Source of the DNA: CAZBNB01 sp964493245
GTDB lineage: Bacteria; Pseudomonadota; Gammaproteobacteria; Legionellales; Legionellaceae
Reading direction: 5' to 3'
Length of the DNA: 64,000 nucleotides
Assembly: GCA_964493245.1 (NCBI GenBank)
Contig: CAZBNB010000002.1
Coordinates: 1-64,000, forward strand
This document shows positions 16,988 through 26,394 of the stretch, piece by piece (positions within the stretch are counted from its first letter, which is position 1; each line of letters opens with the position of its first letter). The translations under genes were made by a program, and so were the position numbers. The notes under the pieces were generated by a model that was given only the letters and a program-made list of their open reading frames with translations, searched no databases and was not told the origin of the DNA.

Positions 16988-19300
16988 TTGCGTTATTTTC
17001 AGTCTATGCTTCAGTTGTGGTGCTTATTACTGATTTGCCAAACGATAGGGCGGCGCGTTTTGGCATTAGGCCCACCACAGTTGACGCGCTTTAGTCTTTA
17101 TTTAGCGCCGGGTCTTGGCTTAAGTAGCTTGGTTTGGCTTGCCAGTATTTATGGTCGAATCATCCCGTTTAACGGTCTTTATTCACTGTTATTGATAGGC
17201 GGCCTGGTTTTATTATCATGGTACTATGAACCGCGTAAACGCGAACTTTGGCGGCATGGTTGGTATATCAGTTTGTTTGCTTTGATTGCTGCTTTCCCTG
17301 TCATGGCTCCTGAGATACGTTATGCAAGTTATAGCCCATTTACCGATATTTATACTTATTTAGCGCAAAGTCAGTGGTTACAATCCCATGCTTTTTCCGA
17401 GCTAGCCGTTCCTTCAGCCCATTTTCCAGCACTCACACAAATTAGTCTTTACCAGTCGATCGGTGCACGTATGGGAGGGACTTTTTTCTTAGGCTTGGTG
17501 CAATCATTGTTTCATATTACCTGGTCTTATAATGTCTATTTAGCAACCGTGTCTACTGGGGTCGTAGCAGGATGCTTGTTTTTAGGTGGTGTTGTACGCC
17601 AAGTTATTCCGCTGAGAAAGCCTGTTATTTTAGCATTGTCATTGTTGCCCGCTGTGTTATCGAATGGTTTTTTATTTGGTGCAGAATGGGGCTTTTTCCC
17701 GCAAACAATGGGTCTTAGTTTCGCATTGGGTTTGGCAGTATTGATGCCAACTTTGTTACAAACGATTCTTAACAACACTGTCTACGGCTGGCGGTTGATT
17801 CGTTTTGTGTTTCCATGGGCTTTGTGTGCGGCTGCATTTTTACTTGCTTACAATGAGCCTTTCCCTATTTTTTTTGGTGCGATTGCTCTTTTTATCATCG
17901 GTATTGCGGTTTTACATCCTAAAAAAATAGCCTTACTTGGCTTGATGATGTTGATTGTTTTGATAGAAATGAGCGTCTTGATGAATGTTGAAACGCTACG
18001 TATAGCCAAAAATATATATCAGACACTGACTATTTCTCATGGAGGCGGTGCTATAGGGTGGCCGGTATTATGGAGCCCTTGGCGATTTTTAAGTTACTCA
18101 TTCGGATTGTCCACGTATTTTGATAGCCAGCCATGGTGGCTCACTGGTCTTTCAACGATTATCAGCGTTTGTGTGTTGGCAGTCACGACGTATGTTTTGC
18201 TTGGATTTGCAAGAGAAAACCCCAAGCGACGAGCACTTTTAATGCTTTTGCTTTGTTTTGAATTTGTGTTGTTGCTCTTTTTTATTAAATTTCGCTATTT
18301 TTCAGCCAGTGATGCACAAACGGCAGTAGGACTTACTTTTTTACAATTTAAAATAGCGAAATACGCATCGCTTTTTTCGTTATCATTGCTGGCTATCATG
18401 ATGGGAATAATCTGGCATGATAGGCGAAATCAGCATACTAAACTGGTGGTCTTGTATTTGTTGATGGTGATATTGGGTTTGGGATATCAGTACAAAGTGG
18501 TTACAAAAGCACTGAATAAGAGTTTTTTAAACGCCGTTCAGCAAGAGAGGGCAGCGTTTGATGCTTTGTTAAAGTTAAGAGCAACATTGCAAGATATCCC
18601 TAAAAATCAGGTGATTTATTTGTTATTTGATCAAAGCCAAATAAAACTAAAACAAATGTTAACCTATATTTTTTGGGACAGACCTCTTTTGGCAAATTAT
18701 TTAGATGACGGGTATATTTTTGGACATCTCCCGTTACAGGATAGGGATCGTTCGTTAAATGAGGCTGATTGGGTCATTTCTATAAGACAAGCAGATAGTC
18801 ATCTTTACGCTAGTAAAACACGTTTTTCTGCACCGTTTGTTATACAAAAAACACCTTTTCATGGTGTTTTATCTTTAGGGCAACAAGGTGGTTATAATAC
18901 GGAAATAGATGCCAATGGTTATGATTTTAATTGGGTATCTCATGCGATTGATTTTAAATTTAAAATATATGGTGAGCTTCAAGCCATCAAATTTTCTTGT
19001 CAGGTAAAAGTCCGAGGGGATCAACAAGAGACATTTTATTTTAAACTCAAAACCATGTCAGGCAAGATTTTAAAATCCTATGCTTTTCATTCAATTCATG
19101 ACAGTGCAACATTAGAGAGTGCTTGGATACCGGTTGAAAATAAGGACCAGCAATTTGTTTTACAAGTGGAGTCAACTGGCACGCCTGTTACATTAAGTCA
19201 GTTTGATCGCCGCCAAGCCGCCTTTATGATTTCAAACGTGCATATTCAAGCATCAAACAGACCGGTTAAATCTAGCGCTGCAGAAGAGACAATATCTTGA
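16988..19300 (+). CDS. Large polytopic membrane protein, GT-C-like
   Basis: 770 residues. About twelve or more hydrophobic helices fill residues 1-510. A soluble C-terminal part of about 250 residues looks rich in beta strands. Early in the sequence it has FTDIYTYLAQSQWLQSH, then GARMGGTFFLGLVQSLF and GAEWGFFPQTMGLSFALG. The acidic residues in the first loop plus many helices resemble GT-C glycosyltransferases, but no named family is recognised. The protein at 20862 shares these three blocks in the same order, so the two are paralogues. It starts at TTG 16988 with aggag upstream, and its stop overlaps the next gene. Confidence 0.75.
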   Translation: MRYFQSMLQLWCLLLICQTIGRRVLALGPPQLTRFSLYLAPGLGLSSLVWLASIYGRIIPFNGLYSLLLIGGLVLLSWYYEPRKRELWRHGWYISLFALIAAFPVMAPEIRYASYSPFTDIYTYLAQSQWLQSHAFSELAVPSAHFPALTQISLYQSIGARMGGTFFLGLVQSLFHITWSYNVYLATVSTGVVAGCLFLGGVVRQVIPLRKPVILALSLLPAVLSNGFLFGAEWGFFPQTMGLSFALGLAVLMPTLLQTILNNTVYGWRLIRFVFPWALCAAAFLLAYNEPFPIFFGAIALFIIGIAVLHPKKIALLGLMMLIVLIEMSVLMNVETLRIAKNIYQTLTISHGGGAIGWPVLWSPWRFLSYSFGLSTYFDSQPWWLTGLSTIISVCVLAVTTYVLLGFARENPKRRALLMLLLCFEFVLLLFFIKFRYFSASDAQTAVGLTFLQFKIAKYASLFSLSLLAIMMGIIWHDRRNQHTKLVVLYLLMVILGLGYQYKVVTKALNKSFLNAVQQERAAFDALLKLRATLQDIPKNQVIYLLFDQSQIKLKQMLTYIFWDRPLLANYLDDGYIFGHLPLQDRDRSLNEADWVISIRQADSHLYASKTRFSAPFVIQKTPFHGVLSLGQQGGYNTEIDANGYDFNWVSHAIDFKFKIYGELQAIKFSCQVKVRGDQQETFYFKLKTMSGKILKSYAFHSIHDSATLESAWIPVENKDQQFVLQVESTGTPVTLSQFDRRQAAFMISNVHIQASNRPVKSSAAEETIS

Positions 19301-20148
19301 GTATTTCTGCAAACTTTATTGGTGCGGGTAAAGTGGGTAAGACTTTAGCGCGCTTATTACATGAGCATAGCTTGGTAACGGTGAATGGCGTGTATAACCA
19401 GTCATTCCTTAGTGCGTGTCAAGCCGTTGAGTTTATCGGTGCCGGGTTCGCCGTTGAAAATCTTGACCAGCTGCCATTAGTGGATCTGACATTTTTAACA
19501 GTTTCTGATGCGGCTATTGAGCCTGTTTGTGAGCGTTTGGCCCAACAACAATTAAAATCAGGCAGTGTGGTATTACATTGCAGTGGCTTATTACCAAGCG
19601 ACATTTTATCTGCCATTCGGACACAAGGTTGTTTCGCGGTCAGTATTCATCCCATGAAAAGTTTTGCTGATCCGGCATTAAGCGTGCGTGATTTCAGTGG
19701 AACTTATTGTGCCATTGAAGGTGATGCCGCTGGTATTGAGAAGATCAGGCCGCTTTTTGAGGCACTGGGTGCGGTGATTATCCCGATTGATGGTCACCAA
19801 AAAGCGTTATATCATGCCGCCGCTGTTTTTGCGTCCAATTATGTTGTCACCTTGGCTGAGCAGGCTTTAAACTGTTTCGAGCGCGCGGGTATCGATGTGG
19901 ATGTGAGCTCAAAACTGATGACTCGTATGATGCAATCCACACTGACTAACTTACAATCACTCTCACCCAGAGACGCTTTGACGGGTCCTTTGAGGCGCGG
20001 AGATATCGCGACGATTCAACACCACTTACATGCGCTAGAAAATCTACCCGCGGATTTTATCTATAAGTCTTTAGGTCTCGCTACATTGGAGATAGTTGAT
20101 ACACTGGATATGACCACGCGCCAAAAGTTAGAGGTCATCTTAAAGTAA
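19297..20148 (+). CDS. Rossmann-like/DUF2520 domain oxidoreductase
   Basis: 283 residues. An N-terminal Rossmann domain with ISANFIGAGKVGKTLARLL is followed by a helical C-terminal domain containing HPMKSFADP and YHAAAVFASNYVVTLAEQA, the pattern of Rossmann-plus-DUF2520 proteins. These are related to ketopantoate and 6-phosphogluconate-type dehydrogenases; the substrate is unknown. It starts at TTG 19297, overlapping the membrane-protein stop by 4 bp. It may be a passenger of the operon and not a polysaccharide enzyme. Confidence 0.82.
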   Translation: MSISANFIGAGKVGKTLARLLHEHSLVTVNGVYNQSFLSACQAVEFIGAGFAVENLDQLPLVDLTFLTVSDAAIEPVCERLAQQQLKSGSVVLHCSGLLPSDILSAIRTQGCFAVSIHPMKSFADPALSVRDFSGTYCAIEGDAAGIEKIRPLFEALGAVIIPIDGHQKALYHAAAVFASNYVVTLAEQALNCFERAGIDVDVSSKLMTRMMQSTLTNLQSLSPRDALTGPLRRGDIATIQHHLHALENLPADFIYKSLGLATLEIVDTLDMTTRQKLEVILK

Positions 20149-20167
20149 AAGTAAAGAGCTCAAAAAT

Positions 20168-20196
20168 TTGAAAATGTAATGCATTTGTTGTACAAT
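20168..20196 (+). promoter_or_regulatory. Sigma-70 promoter of the toxin-antitoxin operon
   Basis: TTGAAA at 20168-20173 and TACAAT at 20191-20196 are separated by exactly 17 bp, close to consensus. It lies 32 bp upstream of the antitoxin start. The imperfect dyad around gtaatgcatttgttgtac in the spacer could be the autoregulatory operator. Confidence 0.75.
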
Positions 20197-20227
20197 TTAG
20201 TTATGGAAAACATTTGGGGCGTATGAA

Positions 20228-20488
20228 ATGGCTAAAGCAGCAACAATCAATGCTCGGATTGAACCGGCTCTCAAAATGAAAGCAGAAGCGATTTTGCATA
20301 AGGTTGGATTATCTACAGCAGAAGCAATTAGACTTTTTTATAGCCAAGTTTGTCTTCAAAACGGTCTTCCATTTGCGGTTAAAATACCAAGCAAACAAAC
20401 TCGTGATGCCATCCAAGAATTAGAGTCAGGAAAAGGCGATCGTTTTAAGACAATGCACGATGTATGGGATTCCATTGACGATGCTTGA
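20228..20488 (+). CDS. RelB/DinJ-family antitoxin
   Basis: 86 residues. The N-terminal ribbon-helix-helix segment AATINARIEPALKMKAEAIL is followed by LGLST-like GLSTAEAIRLFYSQV, the DinJ signature, and an acidic C-terminus for toxin binding. It would neutralise the downstream YafQ toxin and repress its own promoter. The last 8 bp overlap the toxin start, as expected for coupled translation. The pair sits between two segments of the polysaccharide island. Confidence 0.93.
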   Translation: MAKAATINARIEPALKMKAEAILHKVGLSTAEAIRLFYSQVCLQNGLPFAVKIPSKQTRDAIQELESGKGDRFKTMHDVWDSIDDA

Positions 20489-20762
20489 ATTAGAATTGGC
20501 GACTCAATTTAAGCGTGATTTAAAAAAAATAGCGAAACAAGGAAAAAAACGTCAACTTCTTGATTCCGTTATAGAGACGTTGCAACGCGAGGAGCCATTA
20601 GACCCAAAGTACAAAGATCATAATCTTTCCGGAAATTGGAATGGTTATCGTGAATGCCATCTCAATCCGGATTGGTTATTAATTTACAAAATTATTAAAG
20701 ATGATTGTGTGCAGCTACTACGGCTATCAAGAACAGGCTCTCATTCTGAGTTGTTTAAATAA
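20481..20762 (+). CDS. YafQ-family mRNA interferase toxin
   Basis: 93 residues starting at ATG 20481, which overlaps the antitoxin stop; the upstream ATG at 20460 would add residues foreign to the family. YafQ cleaves mRNA on the ribosome. The expected catalytic and binding residues are visible: His in DHNLSGNW, His/Asp/Trp in ECHLNPDWLLIYKI, and the late His in RTGSHSELF. No truncation is evident, so the module looks intact and active. Confidence 0.93.
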   Translation: MLELELATQFKRDLKKIAKQGKKRQLLDSVIETLQREEPLDPKYKDHNLSGNWNGYRECHLNPDWLLIYKIIKDDCVQLLRLSRTGSHSELFK

Positions 20763-20861
20763 CTGCATGACAGGCAAGCCACTGGTTTGACCAGTAGGTG
20801 TGCCTTTACATTTAGTGCCTTATCCCTGTCACGGGGAGATGTTTTTTTGTGTGGTTTAAAC

Positions 20862-23510
20862 CTAATCCTTGGACACAGAAACGATTTCTAATGCATGTAA
20901 ACCTATTCCCAGTTTTCTTGAGTCGCTGCCTTTGCGATGTTCCCTTGGACTTTTAAGTGGGGGGAAAGTGAATATCATTTCGTTTGTGTTTATATTGGTA
21001 GAAAAAGTTAACGTTTGTTTTCTCAGATCGGCGGAGAGATAGTATTTTTTTTGATCATTTCCAACCTTGATGCTAACCGGCATACCTTCATTATAACCAA
21101 TGGTTGACGCTGTAATAATCAATTTAAATTTTTTTGGTAGATTATTATTAAACTTAAAAACCACGCGCTCTTCTTGTGACCAGGTTCCCCAATCTTCAGC
21201 GGCAGATAAGCCGTCGACACTGACGAGATACAAAGAATCTGGCGGTATTGGTTTGTCATCTCTCTTTTTTTCATTCAATAATGCTTTCATTTCCCAATTT
21301 TGCATTTTTAGCGTCGTGCTATTGCCGAAATCGTCTTTATTAATCAATAAATCAAGTATCACATTCACATGACCACGTAATGGAATAATTGGTGACGAGT
21401 AGCTATGCTTTCCCTTATATATTGGCACTAAAACTTTTTTTATTATTTCGTGCTTAGATCGAAGGATTAAATTGAGAGAGCTATTTCGATCGGCAATATA
21501 GTCGAAATGCAATTGCACCGCATTGGCATTCCCAACTATTCTGTGTTGCGTGCGCTGCGAAAAATTGCTTGCTTTAAATGACCATTTCCAATGATGGTTT
21601 TTATATAAATCCACTAAATATCCCGCATCTTGAACATGTAAAATAGCAACCGGATCTTTAGACTCAAACCATGTTAGTTGATGCTTTTCTTGGGGAGAAA
21701 TGTCGTTCATTGGAATAGATTCCCCAATCACAATGGCATCGGTATTCGGTTTTAGACTTTCTTGTTTAAAAGCATCGGTATCTTGATTGGTTAATACGAT
21801 GATCGGGCGGTCATAAAGGAGATAAGAAAGGATCCAACTAAGAGAGTTAAAACCATCGTTTACTTTAAGATAAATATATTTATTTTTAGGAATTGATTCG
21901 AGCGCTTTGCGTAAGTATAACAGCTTGTGTAAAGGATATTTATAGTCGCCTAAAACAGGGTTAGGGCGATTGGGTAATTGAGATAAACTCATATAGTTGA
22001 TGTATGCACAATTAAATATTAACCCACCCATGAAAAAGAACAATATTGCTTTACGATAATACGGTTTAAAAAAAGTGTATTTTTTTAGAAATACAAAGAT
22101 GATTGCCGCGCCAAACAATGTTGTTGCCGAAAGACTAGCCCATTTAGCTGTTTTAAATTGAATAAACGAAGTATTACCAACACTAAAATAACGTAATTTT
22201 ATAAAAATCAATAAAAGCAGTAGTAACACATATACATGTGGCAAAATCACAATCATTCTGCTTTTATTCTTATAAAAAATAGCTAACATATACGTTATCA
22301 AAGTAGCCGCGATTAGAACCAAAATAAAATTAAAAATCGAAGAGGAACATAACCACGCATTGATATGCGCGCTTTTCATACTGACAGTTAATCCCAAAAA
22401 CTCCCAAGGGGACCATGGAATAGACCAACCAAATCCTTCTTGAAGTCGACCTCCGATAATGAGCGCCATGATATTGTCATAAAGATGATGCAATTCAATG
22501 TTGGTAAAAAGAACGATTTGAAGCGTAAAAATAAGTGAAAGATTAATTATTTGTTGCCATTTTAAGGTATTGGTCATACGTGACCAGATTAAAAAAAGGA
22601 CATGGGCACTAAAAAGGACCGGGCATATCTCGTGGTATGTATATATCACATCAGACAATAATAATGTCACGGGTAAAGCGTAAGTAAAAAGCTTCATAAA
22701 GCCTATATTCGGAGCCTTATACAAATACAATATTAACGCGCCAAAAAGAGCGATTTCAGCGATAGAAAATGCCAAACCAAATGTTTGAGGTAGAAAACCA
22801 AAATAAGCCCCAAAAACAAAACCATTGAGTCCTAGTCCAGCTAACCCGCCGATCATCAATGGAAAAAATCGACCTACTCGAGAAATGAGGGCCGTTGCCC
22901 CAGCGACGGCGAGAGATCCTATCGTTAAGATAAAAACGACAATAAGTGGATATGCATCATAAGACCATTCAAAACCAAATAAACTTTGAATCCAAGCAAG
23001 AAAATAAGAGCCGCCCATTCTCATCATGGTGATTTGATAGATTAAAATATTATTTAAATCAGGGCTCAGAAAAGAAGAGTGTAATTTATAACGAAATGGA
23101 TGGTGCTGTAACCAATGACTGTGAATAAGGTAAGTATAAGTATCATCATAGGTCGGATAGGAGTCAAAACGCAGAAGGAATGTTAATTCGATACTAGAAA
23201 TCAATAGCCCAAAGACTAACAGAACTGGTAAATAACGCATGTGAGCAACATGTTTCTTAGTATATAAATAAGCTAAGCTTGCAACCACAACACCTAAAAA
23301 TAACAATCGAGAAAACACGCTATTGAAAGAAAAAAACCATCCATATAATGAAATAATCGGAATAAATACACCTGTACCGAGAATAGGAGAAAAGTAATAT
23401 TTAGCATGAGGACGTAACCGAAATGGCAATAATTCTGCGACACAACACCCAATTAAAGAGCAACAAATTAAAAGCAGTGTCATACAACAAAGTATACTTA
23501 AGCTCCACAT
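20862..23510 (-). CDS. Large polytopic membrane protein, GT-C-like paralogue
   Basis: 882 residues. About 500 N-terminal residues are highly hydrophobic, and a C-terminal soluble part of about 350 residues looks beta-rich. It shares with the protein at 16988 the blocks YDDTYTYLIHSHWLQHH, RMGGSYFLAWIQSLF and GAYFGFLPQTFGLAFS in the same order. An ORF this long and hydrophobic on the minus strand, in a visibly AT-richer stretch, fits a separately acquired gene. It probably transfers a sugar or another group to the polysaccharide on the periplasmic side. This is inferred from topology only. Confidence 0.72.
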   Translation of the reverse strand: MWSLSILCCMTLLLICCSLIGCCVAELLPFRLRPHAKYYFSPILGTGVFIPIISLYGWFFSFNSVFSRLLFLGVVVASLAYLYTKKHVAHMRYLPVLLVFGLLISSIELTFLLRFDSYPTYDDTYTYLIHSHWLQHHPFRYKLHSSFLSPDLNNILIYQITMMRMGGSYFLAWIQSLFGFEWSYDAYPLIVVFILTIGSLAVAGATALISRVGRFFPLMIGGLAGLGLNGFVFGAYFGFLPQTFGLAFSIAEIALFGALILYLYKAPNIGFMKLFTYALPVTLLLSDVIYTYHEICPVLFSAHVLFLIWSRMTNTLKWQQIINLSLIFTLQIVLFTNIELHHLYDNIMALIIGGRLQEGFGWSIPWSPWEFLGLTVSMKSAHINAWLCSSSIFNFILVLIAATLITYMLAIFYKNKSRMIVILPHVYVLLLLLLIFIKLRYFSVGNTSFIQFKTAKWASLSATTLFGAAIIFVFLKKYTFFKPYYRKAILFFFMGGLIFNCAYINYMSLSQLPNRPNPVLGDYKYPLHKLLYLRKALESIPKNKYIYLKVNDGFNSLSWILSYLLYDRPIIVLTNQDTDAFKQESLKPNTDAIVIGESIPMNDISPQEKHQLTWFESKDPVAILHVQDAGYLVDLYKNHHWKWSFKASNFSQRTQHRIVGNANAVQLHFDYIADRNSSLNLILRSKHEIIKKVLVPIYKGKHSYSSPIIPLRGHVNVILDLLINKDDFGNSTTLKMQNWEMKALLNEKKRDDKPIPPDSLYLVSVDGLSAAEDWGTWSQEERVVFKFNNNLPKKFKLIITASTIGYNEGMPVSIKVGNDQKKYYLSADLRKQTLTFSTNINTNEMIFTFPPLKSPREHRKGSDSRKLGIGLHALEIVSVSKD

Positions 23511-23804
23511 GATAGATTACCTGTCGTGATTCAAATGTGATAGAAGTGTTCATATAGCGGCATCATCTCGCGCGTTAATGTAACAGCGCTTACGAAAAAC
23601 AAATGGCTTGTCGCAAAAAATTGGAGGCCAGGAGATGATTTGGGTCCCATTTTGCCTGGGTTGTTTTGACTTTTCCAGTCCTTTTTGACAAGGGCAAGCA
23701 ATCCGTTTCGAAAATGCGTTGATAAACTGAATTCGTTTTGACTTTTTCTGGTATCTCACTTTAGAACGAATCAAGTGTCGGGGGCAGATTAAGTCGAAAC
23801 GAAT
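23511..23804. other. Gene-free stretch with repeat-end remnant
   Basis: I see no credible gene here. 23589-23602 (cttacgaaaaacaa) is identical to the inner part of one terminus of the MITE at 63440, so this may be another decayed copy or solo end. The two neighbouring genes are on the same strand, so a promoter for the 882-residue membrane protein could lie here. Confidence 0.4.
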
Positions 23805-26030
23805 CTAAGCTGATTCACCTAATGAAGGTGAATGATACCCCTCTTTGTGTATGTCCTTCTCCTGAATAACGGGATAAAATCGATTTCTATCTTCCATGCT
23901 TGAGACTTTCGGTTGATTATTAGCCATAAATATTTCATATTGCTGTGTGTAATGAGATTCATCGTGCGGCAATTCTTTAGCATTTATTCCAAGCCCGTTT
24001 AGAACAAGCTCGATGCTTGAGAGTAGACTTTTATGTCTTCTGCTCCACTGTGACAGAAATCGGTTAGCAGATGATAAAAGCCTATCTGATTGTACAGGAT
24101 GTCTTTTTCCTCTTTCGAGCAAAAATAAACCCATTAAGACATCATGTGCTTCTGTTTGTTTGGTTTTATCGTTCAAAAAAGGAAGTGATTGCAAAAAGGA
24201 TTGATTTAGGGTGTTAAATGTATTTTGAAACGCTTGATCTGTATCGGTTAAAATGTCGTTCAAAAGCGCTTCAGTACAAGCATACATTGCTTGAATATAC
24301 ATCTTACTTATCTCGAATCCTTTTATGGTTGATAAATGCGTAAAATACAAAAGATGATTTTCATCTCGCTTTGTCACCACAGAATAAAAAGCGTCACTGA
24401 CGTCTTTGGGTAGATTTTTAGATAAAATCGATTGTAGACAAACCTGCTCTTGGTGTGTAATGAGCGATATGAATATAGATTGATAGGTTGTGAGCGCATC
24501 ACCGCTATCATTATTTTCATGCAGGCTTATTAAAAAAGCGGCCATATCAAGAGATTCTTTTTTATTTTTTTTACGTAGATAAAAACAATCTAATATGTCA
24601 ACGATACCTATTTTTTTGACTAATACGGACAAAACCGTTATTTCTGCGTGACTGTCAGGGTAAAGTTTATGTCGGTGTTCATTATAAAAATAAGTGGCTT
24701 GGGCACTTTTGGAAAGGATATCGTCAACAACTTCCTGCAACAGCATTTTTTTAAAAGCCTTAATGTCTGCTGCGTAAAGCCGCTCACCCAAATCGGTTTG
24801 TTTCATTAGTTTTTGATTCATTTCCCGTAGTTTAGTTTGATGCTGATGGAGGTAGGCTCCATCTTCTTTTGACGCATTGATACGACGTTGGCCTGAGGGG
24901 GCGGCTAGCGGACGTAATATTTCCAAGCATTTTTCGACAACCGGATCGTTTCCAGATAATTCGTATAGTCTTTGTTCGTAATCGGCAATAAAGTCTATTT
25001 TGTGTTCAATGGTTTCGTAGACAGGAATTTTGTCATACTGCAGGGCTTCAGCAAATGATTGATCACCCGTTACGCCCATGAGAGGGCCTGATATGGCAAT
25101 ACAATTTATCATGGTTTGATACGTAAAGCCTTCATAATAAAGCACTTTATATTGTTTGCCGGTTTTTCCTGAGTTATGTAATATGGTTTCCTCATCATTG
25201 ACCGCATTGTAAAACGTAATTTTTTGAAAGCCATCGTTGATAAGAAATTGTTGGATAGTTCTAAGTGCATTAAATTTATAGTCCAGTGCCTTACCTATCA
25301 TAATGACAATGTGATTTTTATGATTTTTTTTATAAAATGATCGATGAATTTCTAAGAACCGTTGTGCGGGATTATCCAACACACGGTTGCTATGGAGTAG
25401 TTGAATCTCATCATGACTGTATTGAAAGCTGATTTCATTTTGATTAAAAAAAGTTTCATCTTGGAGCCCAAGCGCACTTTTTATCTGGTTTGTTAGAGAT
25501 AAAATAGCATCTTGTCTAGATATTATTTTTGCTCTTTGTAAGATACCGCTTTCAGATCTTGCTTTATTAAAACCGGACTGAATATGGTCTACCCAGCGTA
25601 GAGCGGATAATTCTTCTTGACGATATTCTAAGTTTGCGGTCAACGTATGTTCATCTCTGTTGCCATATTCACCGGTGGTAATCAGTGGTACGTTGATTTG
25701 AGTGAGTGCCGTGTTGACTTTATCAATCAAATTATTGGATAAAACAGGGCCTTCGATCACGTGCCCCACGATAATGCGAGCATCTCCTTGAGCGCGCACT
25801 CTCGCTCGCAAATCATTGGGAGTGAGGACTTCAATTGCAAACTCCACATCACCTTTTAGTTGTTGAATTTTTTCTTTACCTGTGACTTGGGTCACCAGGT
25901 AAATAGGCGGTGTTTCTTCTCCTTTTTCTGTGTATTGGTGCCGCAAGTTTTCTGCGGTTTTCAATGCAAATAAAAAATCACCCAGCCCATTAAAACCATC
26001 GGCAACAACGATGAGAATGGCTTCTTTCAT
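23805..26030 (-). CDS. 741-residue protein of unknown function, possible GT-B fold
   Basis: No family is recognised. The N-terminus reads ILIVVADGFNGLGDFLFALK, like the first strand-loop-helix of GT-B glycosyltransferases (compare GLGD in heptosyltransferases). A second Rossmann-like start is HIVIMIGKALDYKFNALRT at about 245. ISGPLMGVTGDQSFAEALQY, near 310, resembles the donor-binding segment of GT9/EarP-like enzymes. After about residue 370 the protein is mainly helical and unlike known glycosyltransferases. There is no signal peptide and no membrane helix, so it is cytoplasmic or possibly secreted by a dedicated system. It stands alone, followed by non-coding sequence. Confidence 0.6.
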   Translation of the reverse strand: MKEAILIVVADGFNGLGDFLFALKTAENLRHQYTEKGEETPPIYLVTQVTGKEKIQQLKGDVEFAIEVLTPNDLRARVRAQGDARIIVGHVIEGPVLSNNLIDKVNTALTQINVPLITTGEYGNRDEHTLTANLEYRQEELSALRWVDHIQSGFNKARSESGILQRAKIISRQDAILSLTNQIKSALGLQDETFFNQNEISFQYSHDEIQLLHSNRVLDNPAQRFLEIHRSFYKKNHKNHIVIMIGKALDYKFNALRTIQQFLINDGFQKITFYNAVNDEETILHNSGKTGKQYKVLYYEGFTYQTMINCIAISGPLMGVTGDQSFAEALQYDKIPVYETIEHKIDFIADYEQRLYELSGNDPVVEKCLEILRPLAAPSGQRRINASKEDGAYLHQHQTKLREMNQKLMKQTDLGERLYAADIKAFKKMLLQEVVDDILSKSAQATYFYNEHRHKLYPDSHAEITVLSVLVKKIGIVDILDCFYLRKKNKKESLDMAAFLISLHENNDSGDALTTYQSIFISLITHQEQVCLQSILSKNLPKDVSDAFYSVVTKRDENHLLYFTHLSTIKGFEISKMYIQAMYACTEALLNDILTDTDQAFQNTFNTLNQSFLQSLPFLNDKTKQTEAHDVLMGLFLLERGKRHPVQSDRLLSSANRFLSQWSRRHKSLLSSIELVLNGLGINAKELPHDESHYTQQYEIFMANNQPKVSSMEDRNRFYPVIQEKDIHKEGYHSPSLGESA

Positions 26031-26161
26031 GCAAATGATTTCCGGATATCAATTGATACAATATAACACAAAAAGATCTTTTTTAAAACTTAAATGTGGT
26101 TATAGTCATCATTATTACGTACAATTATAAGTACCTATTGTGTTTTATCTAGGAGATTTTA

Positions 26162-26384
26162 ATGGATGTTATGAGCTATTCTTCTCTGAGAAGCACTTTG
26201 GCAAAGTACCCTTAGATAAAGTAAATGAAGATCATGGTTCTATATTAATTCCCCGACGAAATGGAAAACCAGCGGTTATTATGTCTTTAGAAGATTTTAA
26301 ATCTTATGAAGAAACAGCCTATTTGATGTCCAGCTCTAAAAATGCAGGGAGATGAATCGGGCAATTGCAGAGCTTGAAGAGTGA
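26162..26384 (+). pseudogene. Frameshifted YefM/Phd-family antitoxin remnant
   Basis: Translation from ATG 26162 (aggag upstream) gives MDVMSYSSLRSTLAKY and then hits a stop at about 26213. The next frame continues with LDKVNEDHGSILIPRR, GKPAVIMSLEDF and EETAYLMSSSKNA, the YefM core. A second shift near 26352 is needed to read MNRAIAELEE up to the stop at 26382. Together these match a complete YefM of normal length broken by two frameshifts. No YoeB-like toxin follows; the next gene is the Wzt on the other strand. An unbroken 71-codon ORF starting at 26140 covers the core but has the wrong N-terminus. Confidence 0.72.
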
Positions 26385-26394
26385 ATAATTACCC

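Noticed and set aside
23550..23774. 74-codon minus-strand ORF
   Set aside because: Composition is atypical, and it overlaps a repeat-end remnant; no homology was recognised.
26140..26355. Intact 71-codon YefM-like ORF
   Set aside because: Its N-terminal part is not YefM-like; the proper N-terminus lies in another frame from 26162 and the C-terminus in a third, so a pseudogene explains it better.
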